A stretch of DNA of 38,333 nt from Pseudomonadota bacterium (lineage in GTDB: Bacteria; Pseudomonadota; Gammaproteobacteria; Xanthomonadales; Xanthomonadaceae). Below, piece by piece: positions 8,221 to 16,481 of the stretch. A program made the position numbers and the translations under genes. The number at the start of each line of letters is the position of its first letter. Position 1 is the first letter of the stretch. The notes under the pieces were generated by a model. The model did not search any database and was not told the origin of the DNA. It saw only the letters and a program-made list of their open reading frames with translations. The stretch spans positions 1-38,333 of the forward strand of contig CAUJJS010000130.1 of assembly GCA_963205415.1 (NCBI GenBank). The letters run 5' to 3'.

Positions 8221-8712
8221 TCAGGGCGACCAGAACGCCACCAATTCGGCGGCACCCGGTTCCAGGCTCTGGCCGGCGGCCACCCGCACGATCGCGATGG
8301 CACCCGGCGGCATGCCGCGATAGGCCCCGCTACGACCGCTGCACAGCAGCGCCACCGCCATTTCCATGCCCGGATTGTGTCCCACCAGCATCACGCAGTG
8401 CGCATCGACGTGCTCATCCAGCACGTCCAACAAGACACCCGGCGTGGCTTCGTAGATGCGCGCATCCAGTTCGGTATCAACCGCACCCAGTCGCGCCAGA
8501 ATGCGCTCAGCCGTTTGCTGGGTGCGTTTGGCCGGCGAGCACAGCACATGCTGCAGGCTCGGCAGGCCGGCGACACCGGCGAGAAAGTCGGCTGCAGCAT
8601 CGGCTTCGGATTCGCCCAGAGCCGACAAGGCACGCTCCTGATCGGACTGTCCGATCGTGCCGGTTTCGGCCGCCGCATGGCGCGCCAGGATCAACCACCT
8701 CACTGCCTTCAT
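8221..8712 (-). CDS. sixA: SixA-type histidine phosphatase
   Basis: This 163-residue protein of the histidine phosphatase (phosphoglycerate mutase-like) superfamily is a size match for SixA. The catalytic R-H-A triplet (residues 11-13) replaces the common R-H-G, as in many SixA homologues. A C-S-P-A-K-R-T-Q-Q-T block with the second arginine and a V-G-H-N-P-G-M block with the second histidine are both present. E. coli SixA removes phosphate from histidine phosphotransfer domains (ArcB, phosphotransferase system proteins). The start overlaps the stop of the large protease gene by four bases (ATGA at 8709-8712). No histidine kinase or phosphotransfer partner is encoded in this window. Confidence 0.87.
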   Translation of the reverse strand: MKAVRWLILARHAAAETGTIGQSDQERALSALGESEADAAADFLAGVAGLPSLQHVLCSPAKRTQQTAERILARLGAVDTELDARIYEATPGVLLDVLDEHVDAHCVMLVGHNPGMEMAVALLCSGRSGAYRGMPPGAIAIVRVAAGQSLEPGAAELVAFWSP

Positions 8713-11700
8713 GGCTGCACTCCGCGAATGGGAACCAAGGGCACCTCACTACGCTTCCACTCGCCTTGCAAGGGCGCAGGCAAGGTGATGTCGGTGCTCA
8801 GTGTGGCCGAATCCGCATCGCTCCAGCGAATCACCAGGCTGCCGGCAGGGCGGGTTCGTGATTGCCAATCGTCGAAACGCATACAGCCTGGGCAGTGAGG
8901 GCGATAGCCGTTCACCAGCAGGTGACCATTCTGGATATAGCCATCGCTGAGCACCCAGCGAGGTTGACCCGATGCGTCATAGAAATAGGCAAACACAGCG
9001 TCGTAGCGTTGCGCGCCCAATTGTGCACTTTCCACGTCCGCTCCCCACCCGGATTGGCTGGGCGGATACCAGTGTTCGGTGTGATCCGGATTTGGCCGCG
9101 GTACCTCGGCCGCCATCATTTGCAGCAATTCCGCACCACGTCCCCCGTGTGTCATATCCCAAGCCATCATCAGGTGGGTGGTATCGACTCGTGCCAAGCG
9201 CAGTTGGCCCACGCGCTCGGCCTGAATCGGCAAGACTCCCGGGGGTAGCGCACCGGCGGGCACACTGACTTTCCATAGTGGTGCCGAGAACAGGTTGTCC
9301 TCGAATGCGCCCTGTGTCCCCAGCCACAAGGGCGTGTGGTCGGATGCTGCGGTGTACCAGATACCGCCATAGTCGTGATAGTTGAAACCATTGCCGCTGC
9401 GCCACGGACTGAAAAAGTTGCCTTCACGCGTTGCGATGGCCGGAATCGACAACGGACAGGTGTTCACCACACTGCAATCATCTTTGATCTCGCCCACGCT
9501 GTGGCGACTGCCCTGAGTGCTGTAGGATCGCGCAGCCGCGGTGGCGATGTAATCAAGGGCCAAGGGCGCCGAACAGGCCGCATCGGCGCGGATTGCTACC
9601 GGCAAAGACACCGTAGCGCTGGCACCTGCGGCCATGGCCGGCAAGGCCACCGTGGGCGATTCCAGCCGCATGGCCGAGCCCGCCGCCGCGAGTGCTTGCG
9701 GCGAGTGGATGCACAAGGCTTGTTCGGCTTTGGCTGGCTGCTGGTAGCTTTCGCAGTAGAGGTTCAATGGATCGGCGCCACCCACACCCACCAAACCAAT
9801 GTTGGCCAAGTCCCCCTGATCGGGCGCCGCCACGTGATACTGATAGGCCACTTCGCCGGTTTGGGCGTAGGCAACGGCCTCAAAGTCGAAGTCGCCTTCG
9901 ATCTCATCGACGCCGACGTAGTAGCCCATGCCGGTCCACTGGAACACATGACAGCCCTGCGCCTTGCCACTGGTCGCCATGCGCGGGCAGGTGTCGAAGT
10001 AGCGGTAGCGCAAGCCCGCGCCTTCGCGCGTGCCCACCACCATGTCGTCGTGATAGGGCCGCAATTGTGGGCCCTTGGCGCCGTAGTCGAGTTCGCCATC
10101 ACACGACACCCACCAATTGGCGCCGGTTTCTTCCGGGTCGAAGGAAACATAGCCGTTGGTCGACATCACCGCCTTGGTGTAGGTCTGGCCATATAGGCTG
10201 AAGCCATTTCCGCCGAGGGTGATTTCGCTGCTGCGCGCATCGTCGCGTGGCCCATAGGTGTTGCCGTTGGCCACATAGGTTTCAAGCGGTGGCGTCGCGT
10301 TGGCGCCGTCGGCGATGTCGATGAAGGCATAGCTGCACTGCGCCGCGCCTTCGTAGCCCGCCTGATTGCTGATGCCATTGCCCGGCAAGCTGCTGGCAGC
10401 CTCGAACAAGGCGCGCGCGCCGGCTGGCAGATTGACGGTGCCCGTGTTGGTGAAGGTGATCGGCAGGCGATAGCGTTCACCCGGATCGATGCGTCCGTTG
10501 CCGTTGCCGCAAACCTGCTGGCGCGCGCCAATCTGGCTGACACTGAGTTGCGGGCCGACGATTTCCAGCGCACGCGAGGTGCTGCCGACGCAGCCCTCGC
10601 CATCACGCACGCGCACCCAAACATTATGCGAACGCGCCGAGGGGAAGGACAGTGTCAGCCGATCCACGCCTTCGCGCTCGATCACGCCATCGCCATCGGT
10701 ATCCCAAAGGAAGGTGTAGTTGCCCGCTCCGCCGCTGGCGGATGCGCGCAATTCGAAACTCTGGCCAGCCTCGGGTGCCGTGCTGAAAGCATTGGAACTC
10801 AAGCTCACCTGCGGTGCATCGCAACTGCCCTTGCCGGGCATGGTGGTCGGATTGGCGCCGCTGCGATTGAAGGCCTGGCCGATCGTGGTGCCGCCCGTAC
10901 CCTCCACATCCCATGCGGCACTCAAGCGACCGAAGCAATCGTATCCATCCGGCGCGCCGCACCCTGCCGTGCCGCCGGAAAGCACACCCACGAGCAAACC
11001 ATTGGCGCTGTTCCAAAGCCCCGAGCCGGAGGAACCGCCCTCGGTCGTGCCCGCCTCGTAGGGACCCACGCGCCAGTGGGTATTTTCGTCACCATCACTG
11101 ATGATGCAGTTGGCCATGGTGCTGAGTGGGTCGGCTTCGAGCGTGATGCGTTTTTCATGCCCGCCGGGATGATGGATGTTGACTGCGCCGGGTGGCACGG
11201 CACCGCTGCGGTCCCAACCGCTGTACCAGGCCTGAGCTTCGGCAGGTATCGGTGTGTTCAATTCAAGCGCGGTGATGTCGGTGATGCGATCGGCGGTGAT
11301 CAAGGTCGCGCCACCCAATTGCACCGCACGCGAGTTTGGCAGCAAGGGCAGTTGCGTGCCGTTCTCGGCACTGCCGGCTGCACGACAGGTGGGGCTCTCG
11401 TAGCCCCAGTAGAGCACCATGGTGTCGGCGGTGGCTTGGTCCGACACGCAGTGATAGGCCGTGGAAAACCGCGGGTGACTGGTGTCTTCTGCGGTGTTGC
11501 CGGTGTTGAGCAGGGTGCCGGTACACATCAGCTGGTCATCGGATTCGGAGAACGCATAGCCCGCCACCGAAGCGATCTGCTCGCGCCAGGCATCACCCTC
11601 GGGACAGATCGTATCGACGTTGCAACTACCCGACTTGGCCTGAGCTGCAGCAAACGGATCGCGATAACCCCAAACGACACGGCTCAGGGCCAGTTCGACA

Positions 11701-12227
11701 TGCTCACGCTTGTTGGCCGGCACACGCAGCTCCAGGGTTGCGCGATCGCCTTGCAACATCGCTGTATGCAAGACCCCATTGCGTGGATTGTCGGCATCGC
11801 TCAAGGGCGCCAGCATCTGCTTGCCGTTGGTCGCGCGGATCACAAGGCTCGCGCCATGCGGCAGGTACAAGCGCGAGAAGCCGAATTCGAGACTGGTCGC
11901 ACCCGTCGCCACCACGTCCAATCGCCACGACCAGTCGCCGGTCGCCAATCGGGTCCAGGTGCCGGCCCCAGCCATGGCATCGATCACGCCGGTGCGCAAC
12001 ACGCGGCCGTAACGAATGGGACGCGACTTGTCGCCATCCCTTTGCAGGTCCTGACTGGCCAGTTGCACGCGATCGGGTGCAATCAATCGCAGGCTGGCGC
12101 CGCGCTTTTCCAGAACAACCTGCGGACTGCGCTCGCGCGGCGGCTTGGCCTGCGCCTCCCATGCTGCCGGCAGCAGCAACGCAGCTGTCAGGAGCGTGAA
12201 GGCAAGGGGGCGAAATGCTGCGATCAT
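8709..12227 (-). CDS. Large secreted lysyl-endopeptidase-like serine protease with PKD and C-terminal modules
   Basis: This 1172-residue exported protein has a signal peptide at about 1-27 (F-T-L-L-T-A-A-L-L-L-P-A-A cleaving near A-Q-A). A propeptide-like beta domain covers about 40-185, and a trypsin-fold domain of the Achromobacter lysyl endopeptidase type covers about 200-455. The triad reads H259 in S-T-A-Y-H-C, D317 in T-D-I-T and S400 in G-S-S-G-S. A PKD-like domain spans about 475-558 (W-D-T-D-G-D-G). A long beta-rich region follows with a G-N-G-R-I-D-P-G-E motif near 575-584. The last 200 residues carry H-W-Y-P-P-S-Q-S-G-W-G-A. I start it at ATG 12227 because the signal peptide begins there; the open frame runs a further 330 codons upstream across the opposite-strand ATPase gene, which I reject. 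Cleavage after lysine is plausible but not shown. Confidence 0.9.
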   Translation of the reverse strand: MIAAFRPLAFTLLTAALLLPAAWEAQAKPPRERSPQVVLEKRGASLRLIAPDRVQLASQDLQRDGDKSRPIRYGRVLRTGVIDAMAGAGTWTRLATGDWSWRLDVVATGATSLEFGFSRLYLPHGASLVIRATNGKQMLAPLSDADNPRNGVLHTAMLQGDRATLELRVPANKREHVELALSRVVWGYRDPFAAAQAKSGSCNVDTICPEGDAWREQIASVAGYAFSESDDQLMCTGTLLNTGNTAEDTSHPRFSTAYHCVSDQATADTMVLYWGYESPTCRAAGSAENGTQLPLLPNSRAVQLGGATLITADRITDITALELNTPIPAEAQAWYSGWDRSGAVPPGAVNIHHPGGHEKRITLEADPLSTMANCIISDGDENTHWRVGPYEAGTTEGGSSGSGLWNSANGLLVGVLSGGTAGCGAPDGYDCFGRLSAAWDVEGTGGTTIGQAFNRSGANPTTMPGKGSCDAPQVSLSSNAFSTAPEAGQSFELRASASGGAGNYTFLWDTDGDGVIEREGVDRLTLSFPSARSHNVWVRVRDGEGCVGSTSRALEIVGPQLSVSQIGARQQVCGNGNGRIDPGERYRLPITFTNTGTVNLPAGARALFEAASSLPGNGISNQAGYEGAAQCSYAFIDIADGANATPPLETYVANGNTYGPRDDARSSEITLGGNGFSLYGQTYTKAVMSTNGYVSFDPEETGANWWVSCDGELDYGAKGPQLRPYHDDMVVGTREGAGLRYRYFDTCPRMATSGKAQGCHVFQWTGMGYYVGVDEIEGDFDFEAVAYAQTGEVAYQYHVAAPDQGDLANIGLVGVGGADPLNLYCESYQQPAKAEQALCIHSPQALAAAGSAMRLESPTVALPAMAAGASATVSLPVAIRADAACSAPLALDYIATAAARSYSTQGSRHSVGEIKDDCSVVNTCPLSIPAIATREGNFFSPWRSGNGFNYHDYGGIWYTAASDHTPLWLGTQGAFEDNLFSAPLWKVSVPAGALPPGVLPIQAERVGQLRLARVDTTHLMMAWDMTHGGRGAELLQMMAAEVPRPNPDHTEHWYPPSQSGWGADVESAQLGAQRYDAVFAYFYDASGQPRWVLSDGYIQNGHLLVNGYRPHCPGCMRFDDWQSRTRPAGSLVIRWSDADSATLSTDITLPAPLQGEWKRSEVPLVPIRGVQP

Positions 12228-12299
12228 GATGTGACTCGGCAACGAAAGCACGGGTTGGGCAGAATACACCGTTGCTGGACGTTTCCCGGGATCGCTCCA

Positions 12300-13778
12300 A
12301 TGTTTGACCCGCATGACCTTGCCGTACGCATCCGCGCCGGCACCCCGCTGTTGTTGGTGGAGACGCAGGAAGAAGGCTTGTTGCTGGATTCCTTCCGGCA
12401 CGTGGTGGCCGAGCTGTTTCGCCCGCTGTGGCGCTGGTCGATCACGCAAGGCTTGTCGCGTCTGGATCTGGACGATCCCGCCGTACCCATGGCAAACGAT
12501 TCCAGCGTGGTCCTCCAAGCAATGCGTGACGAAGCCCAGCGCGGGGTCTGGTTGCTGTTCGATTTCAGTCCTTACCTGCGTTACGCCATGAATGTGCGCC
12601 TGTTGCGCGAGATCGTGCTCGGCCAGGGTGCGGCGCGGCAATGCGTGGTGTTGATCGGCAGCAAGATCGAGTTGCCGCCCGAACTGGAACCACTTGCCAC
12701 ACGTTATGTGATGCGCCTGCCGGATGAGGCCGAGCTGGCGAAAATGCTGCGGGAGGAGGCGTTCGCCTATTCGCGCGAAAACGGTGGCCGCCGGGTTGAA
12801 GTGGATGCGGCCTCGCAACGCGCGGTGCTGCGCTATTTGCGGGGTCTGTCGCTGGTGGATGCGCGCCGTATTGCGCGTGAGCTGATCTATGCCGACGGCC
12901 TGATCGGCCCCGCCGACGTAGCGCGTGCACAACAGTCGCGCTTCGATCTTTTGGGTCGCAGCGGCGTGGTCAACCTCGTGCCAGATACTGCCCAGATGGA
13001 CCAGATCGCCGGGCTTGCGCGACTCAAGCGCTGGATCGAGCAACGCCGTGCGGTGTTCACATCGGACACGCCGCCACCGGGCCTCGATCGGCCGCGTGGA
13101 CTCTTGCTCCTGGGCGTGCAGGGCGCCGGCAAGTCCTTGGCGGCCAAGGCCACGGCGGGCGGTTTTGGCGTGCCCTTGTTGCGCTTGGATTTTGGCGCGC
13201 TCTACAACAAATTCCACGGTGAAACCGAACGCAATCTGCGTGATGCGCTGGCCACGGCCGATGCCATGGCACCCTGCGTGTTGTGGTGCGACGAAATCGA
13301 AAAAGGCCTGGCCACTTCCGACAGTGACGATGGCGTGTCACGACGCGTGCTGGGCACGGTGTTGACCTGGATGAATGAGCGCAAGGCCGCGGTGTTTCTC
13401 GTGGCTACCGCCAACGACATTTCGCGCTTGCCACCCGAGTTCCTGCGCAAGGGACGCTTCGATGAAGTGTTCTTCGTGGACCTGCCCACGCCCGAAGTCC
13501 GGCAAGAGGTGTTCCGCATCCATCTGGCGCGCCGCACGCAGGCGCCGAAGGGCTTCGATCTGGTGGCCTTGAGCCGGGCCAGCGACGGCTTCTCCGGTGC
13601 TGAAATCGAACAGGCCATCGTCAGCGCCCTGTACGATGCCCACGCGGCGCAGACCAGACTCGATACCGCCGGCATCGTTGCCGCGCTTGCGCAAACGCGC
13701 CCGCTGTCGGTATTGATGGCCGAAGAGATCCAGCACCTGCGCGCCTGGGCACAAGAACGTTGTGTGCCGGCCGATTGA
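12300..13778 (+). CDS. Ycf46-like AAA+ ATPase
   Basis: This 492-residue protein has a degenerate N-terminal ATPase-like domain (about 1-210, with L-L-L-V-E-T-Q-E-E near the start) and one full AAA+ module. Walker A is G-V-Q-G-A-G-K-S (272-279), Walker B C-V-L-W-C-D-E-I-E (D331, E332), sensor 1 V-A-T-A-N-D (N372) and the arginine finger region L-R-K-G-R-F-D-E near 382-389. This arrangement matches the Ycf46 family, first named from plastid genomes, whose role is not well defined. The start at ATG 12300 fits the family N-terminus; the open frame extends far upstream antisense to the protease gene, which I treat as a shadow. It is divergent from the protease across 72 bases. Confidence 0.87.
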   Translation: MFDPHDLAVRIRAGTPLLLVETQEEGLLLDSFRHVVAELFRPLWRWSITQGLSRLDLDDPAVPMANDSSVVLQAMRDEAQRGVWLLFDFSPYLRYAMNVRLLREIVLGQGAARQCVVLIGSKIELPPELEPLATRYVMRLPDEAELAKMLREEAFAYSRENGGRRVEVDAASQRAVLRYLRGLSLVDARRIARELIYADGLIGPADVARAQQSRFDLLGRSGVVNLVPDTAQMDQIAGLARLKRWIEQRRAVFTSDTPPPGLDRPRGLLLLGVQGAGKSLAAKATAGGFGVPLLRLDFGALYNKFHGETERNLRDALATADAMAPCVLWCDEIEKGLATSDSDDGVSRRVLGTVLTWMNERKAAVFLVATANDISRLPPEFLRKGRFDEVFFVDLPTPEVRQEVFRIHLARRTQAPKGFDLVALSRASDGFSGAEIEQAIVSALYDAHAAQTRLDTAGIVAALAQTRPLSVLMAEEIQHLRAWAQERCVPAD

Positions 13779-13853
13779 GGCCCGATTCGGTGTTGCCCTC
13801 GCCTTGCGCCCGGCGACATCGCGCGCAATGACCTTTCTTGTTCCTTCACGACC

Positions 13854-14648
13854 ATGATCGATATCGGCCTCAATCTCACCCACGACAGCTTCGACCGCGA
13901 CCGCGATGCGGTATGGCAGCGCGCACGCGATGGCGGCGTGCACGCCGCCATTCTCACCGGCGCCAGTCGCGAACATTCACCCAAGGCGCTGGCCTTGGCG
14001 CGCAGTCGCCCCGGCGAATGGTTTGCCACCGCGGGCGTACATCCGCACCATGCCGTCGAGTACACCGCCGAATGCGATGCCGAGCTGCGCCTCCTGCATC
14101 AACACCCCGAAGTGGTGGCCGTGGGCGAGTGCGGTCTCGACTATTTTCGTGACTTCTCACCGCGGCCGGCGCAACGCCGCGCCTTCGAGCTGCAGCTGCA
14201 AATCGCGATGGATACCGGCAAGCCGCTGTTTCTGCACCAGCGCGATGCGCACGCGGATTTTGTCGCAATGATGAAGAACGTCGAAGGCCGCATCGGCGCC
14301 GCCGTGGTGCATTGCTTCACCGGCACGCGCGCCGAATTGTTCGACTGTCTGGATCGCGATTGGCATATCGGCATCACCGGCTGGCTGTGCGATGAGCGTC
14401 GCGGCCAGCACCTGCGCGAGTTGGTGAAAAGCATTCCCGCCGATCGCCTGATGGTGGAGACCGACGCGCCTTACCTCTTGCCGCGAACCCTCAAGCCTGC
14501 GCCCAAGGATCGACGCAACGAGCCGGCCTTCTTGCCGCATATCATCGAAGAACTCGCGCGTGATCGCGGTGAGCCGGCATCGGCGGTGGCCGAAGCCACC
14601 GAGCGCACCAGTCGCCAGTTTTTCCGCCTGCCCGCAAAAGCGGGCTGA
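13854..14648 (+). CDS. tatD: 3'-5' ssDNA/RNA exonuclease TatD
   Basis: This 264-residue TIM-barrel metal-dependent hydrolase matches E. coli TatD in detail: M-I-D-I-G-L-N-L-T at the N-terminus, A-G-V-H-P-H-H, V-G-E-C-G-L-D-Y-F-R, H-C-F-T-G-T-R, G-I-T-G-W-L-C-D-E-R-R-G, V-E-T-D-A-P-Y-L-L-P-R and R-R-N-E-P-A-F-L-P-H-I. These supply the metal-binding histidines, glutamate and aspartate. The enzyme degrades single-stranded DNA and RNA from the 3' end and is linked to oxidative DNA repair. It lies 75 bases after the AAA ATPase gene with no clear promoter, so the two may be co-transcribed. Its stop overlaps a small GC-rich hairpin. Confidence 0.94.
   Translation: MIDIGLNLTHDSFDRDRDAVWQRARDGGVHAAILTGASREHSPKALALARSRPGEWFATAGVHPHHAVEYTAECDAELRLLHQHPEVVAVGECGLDYFRDFSPRPAQRRAFELQLQIAMDTGKPLFLHQRDAHADFVAMMKNVEGRIGAAVVHCFTGTRAELFDCLDRDWHIGITGWLCDERRGQHLRELVKSIPADRLMVETDAPYLLPRTLKPAPKDRRNEPAFLPHIIEELARDRGEPASAVAEATERTSRQFFRLPAKAG
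14630..14645. terminator. Short GC hairpin at the tatD/yadH convergence
   Basis: GCCCGC (14630-14635), loop AAAA and GCGGGC (14640-14645) form a perfect 6-bp stem that runs up to the tatD stop codon, 21 bases from the end of yadH. It lacks a T-run on either side, so it would be at best a weak bidirectional terminator for the two convergent genes. Confidence 0.3.
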
Positions 14649-14666
14649 AGGCGCAGAACGTGGTTC

Positions 14667-15458
14667 TCAGCTGCGCAGGCCCACGCCCTGGCGCAACAGC
14701 CACAAGGCAAATGCCGCAAGCGCCACGACAAAGCCAAGCATCAAGGCATAGGCGATCCACAGGCTGACATCGCTGACGCCGAGCAAGCCATAGCGGAAGG
14801 CATTGACCATGTGGAAGATCGGGTTGGCGTAGGTGGCGGCCTCGGCCCAGCTTGGCAGGAGCTTGACCGAGTAAAACACGCCACCCAGATAGGTCAATGG
14901 GGTCAGGATGAAGGTCGGCACGATCGCGATGTCGTCGAACTTCTTGGCAAAAACGGCATTGACGAATCCTGCCAGCGAGAAGATCACCGAACCCAGCAGC
15001 ACCGAGCTCAGGGTGACCAGAGGATGGGGAATGCGCACCGTGGTGAAGGCCATCGCGATCACCAGCACGATCACGCCCACCATCAAGCCACGCAGCACGG
15101 CGCCGGACACGTAACCGCCGAGGATCACCCAATTGGGCATCGGACTGACCAGCAGTTCTTCGACGTGACGACCAAACTTGGCACTGAAAAAAGAACTGGA
15201 GATGTTGCCGTAACTGTTCTGGATCACGCTCATCATCACCAGCCCGGGCACGATGAAGTCCATGTAGGCCACCCCATCCATCTGGCCCACGCGCGCGCCG
15301 ATCAGGCCACCGAAGATCAGAAAGTACAGCGTCATGGTGATCGCCGGCGGAATCAGGGTCTGGGTCCAGATGCGCAGGATGCGCACGATCTCCCGACGCG
15401 TGATCGTGGCCAGTGCCACCAGGTCCGCCGAAACCGTGGGGTCGAGACCTTGCTTCAT
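14667..15458 (-). CDS. yadH: ABC-2 type exporter permease YadH
   Basis: This 263-residue inner-membrane permease has six predicted membrane segments. It aligns by eye with E. coli YadH: R-I-W-x-Q-T-L-I-P-P-x-I-T-M-T-L-Y-F, F-I-V-P-G-L-V-M-M-S-V-I, F-D-D-I-x-x-V-P-T-F-I-L-T-P-L-T-Y-L-G-G-V-F-Y-S, and the C-terminal G-V-G-L-R-S. It pairs with YadG to form an exporter of unknown substrate. ATG 15458 is chosen because it overlaps the yadG stop as ATGA (15455-15458) and gives the family length. The open frame continues upstream antisense-like within yadG and is not used. Confidence 0.92.
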   Translation of the reverse strand: MKQGLDPTVSADLVALATITRREIVRILRIWTQTLIPPAITMTLYFLIFGGLIGARVGQMDGVAYMDFIVPGLVMMSVIQNSYGNISSSFFSAKFGRHVEELLVSPMPNWVILGGYVSGAVLRGLMVGVIVLVIAMAFTTVRIPHPLVTLSSVLLGSVIFSLAGFVNAVFAKKFDDIAIVPTFILTPLTYLGGVFYSVKLLPSWAEAATYANPIFHMVNAFRYGLLGVSDVSLWIAYALMLGFVVALAAFALWLLRQGVGLRS

Positions 15459-16393
15459 GCCGCACCCTTCGGGCCAATCAGCCGCACGAACAATTCCTCC
15501 AGGCGGTTGCTCTTGGGGCGCATCGAGCGTACGCGAATGCCGGCCCCGTCCAACGCCGCGAACACGCGATTGAAGTCCATCGAATGCGGCATGCTCAAAT
15601 CGAGCGTGTTGGCGTCCTGCCTCGTCAGGGTCAGCCCCGGAACGGTCGGCAAGAGGACGTTCTCGCTGGCCTCCACGTCGAGCAGGAAACTCTCCACGTC
15701 GAGTTTGGCCAGCAGTGATCGCATGGGGCCGTGCTCGATGATCTGACCGTGATCGATGATCGCAAGGTTGCGACACAGGGTCTCGGCTTCCTCCAGATAG
15801 TGCGTGGTCAGGATGATGGTGGTGCCGGCCGCGTTGATTTCGCGCAAGGCACGCCACATGCCGCGTCGAATTTCGATGTCAACGCCTGCAGTCGGCTCAT
15901 CCAGGATCAACAGTCGGGGTTGGGTCATCATCGCCCGCGCGATCATCAGGCGACGTTTCATGCCGCCCGACAGGGTGCGACTCGTGGCCTGCGCCTTGTC
16001 CCAAAGATGGGCGCGCTCCAGTTCCTGTTTTGCCCGCCGCATCGCTTCGTCGCGTGCGATGCCGTAAAAGCCGGCGTAGTTGATGCAAATCTCGAGCGGC
16101 TTTTCGAACTGGTTGAAGTTCAGTTCCTGCGGCACCAGACCGATCTGGCGCATCGCCAAGTTGCGTTGTCGCGCGATGTCGATGCCAAATACCCGAGCCT
16201 CGCCCTCGCTCTTGTTGACCAGTGAGCTGATGATGCCGATCAGGGTGGACTTGCCCGCGCCGTTGGGACCAAGCAAGGCGAAAAAGTCGCCCTCGGCCAC
16301 ACTCAGGTCGATTCCCTTCAAGGCCTCCACACCGGTGTCGTAGCGCTTGCGCAAGCCACGCACTTCCAAGGCCGGGACAGCCGTCATCTGCAC
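15455..16393 (-). CDS. yadG: ABC transporter ATP-binding protein YadG
   Basis: This 312-residue nucleotide-binding subunit has Walker A G-P-N-G-A-G-K-S (about 43-50), a Q-loop V-P-Q-E, signature L-S-G-G-M-K-R-R, Walker B L-L-I-L-D-E-P-T and an H-loop T-T-H-Y. The motif wording, including G-I-I-S-S-L-V-N-K and the C-terminal N-R-L-E-E-L-F-V, is that of E. coli YadG, so the pair YadGH is recognised as a unit even though the transported compound is unknown. Two in-frame ATGs (16393 and 16387) could be used. The gene is preceded, 88 bases upstream, by the end of the TonB-domain lipoprotein gene and its hairpin terminator, so it probably has its own promoter. Confidence 0.92.
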   Translation of the reverse strand: MQMTAVPALEVRGLRKRYDTGVEALKGIDLSVAEGDFFALLGPNGAGKSTLIGIISSLVNKSEGEARVFGIDIARQRNLAMRQIGLVPQELNFNQFEKPLEICINYAGFYGIARDEAMRRAKQELERAHLWDKAQATSRTLSGGMKRRLMIARAMMTQPRLLILDEPTAGVDIEIRRGMWRALREINAAGTTIILTTHYLEEAETLCRNLAIIDHGQIIEHGPMRSLLAKLDVESFLLDVEASENVLLPTVPGLTLTRQDANTLDLSMPHSMDFNRVFAALDGAGIRVRSMRPKSNRLEELFVRLIGPKGAA

Positions 16394-16440
16394 ACTCTTT
16401 GATCCAAGGAGCGGCGCAGTATATCGACGCTCACGTCAAA

Positions 16441-16465
16441 CCTCGCCACGGAAATCGTGGCGAGG
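16441..16465 (-). terminator. Hairpin terminator after the TonB-domain lipoprotein gene
   Basis: CCTCGCCACG (16441-16450), a 5-base loop and CGTGGCGAGG (16456-16465) form a perfect 10-bp stem. Read on the minus strand it begins 16 bases past the stop of the lipoprotein gene and is followed by TTTGACG. The stem is strong but the T-run is only three bases, so this is a probable, not certain, intrinsic terminator. Confidence 0.65.
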
Positions 16466-16481
16466 CGCGGTGGGGTCCGGC

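Noticed and set aside
10548..12299. Long plus-strand open frame ahead of the Ycf46-like ATPase
   Set aside because: It is antisense to the protease coding region, has no recognisable domain, and the ATPase family N-terminus starts at 12300.
12228..12299. TATTCT/AGAATA as a -10 box between the divergent protease and ATPase genes
   Set aside because: No -35 box at acceptable spacing on either strand.
12228..13217. 330-codon upstream extension of the protease reading frame, antisense to the AAA ATPase gene
   Set aside because: A proper signal peptide begins at ATG 12227 and the extension lies opposite a well-supported ATPase gene. Long antisense frames are common in GC-rich DNA.
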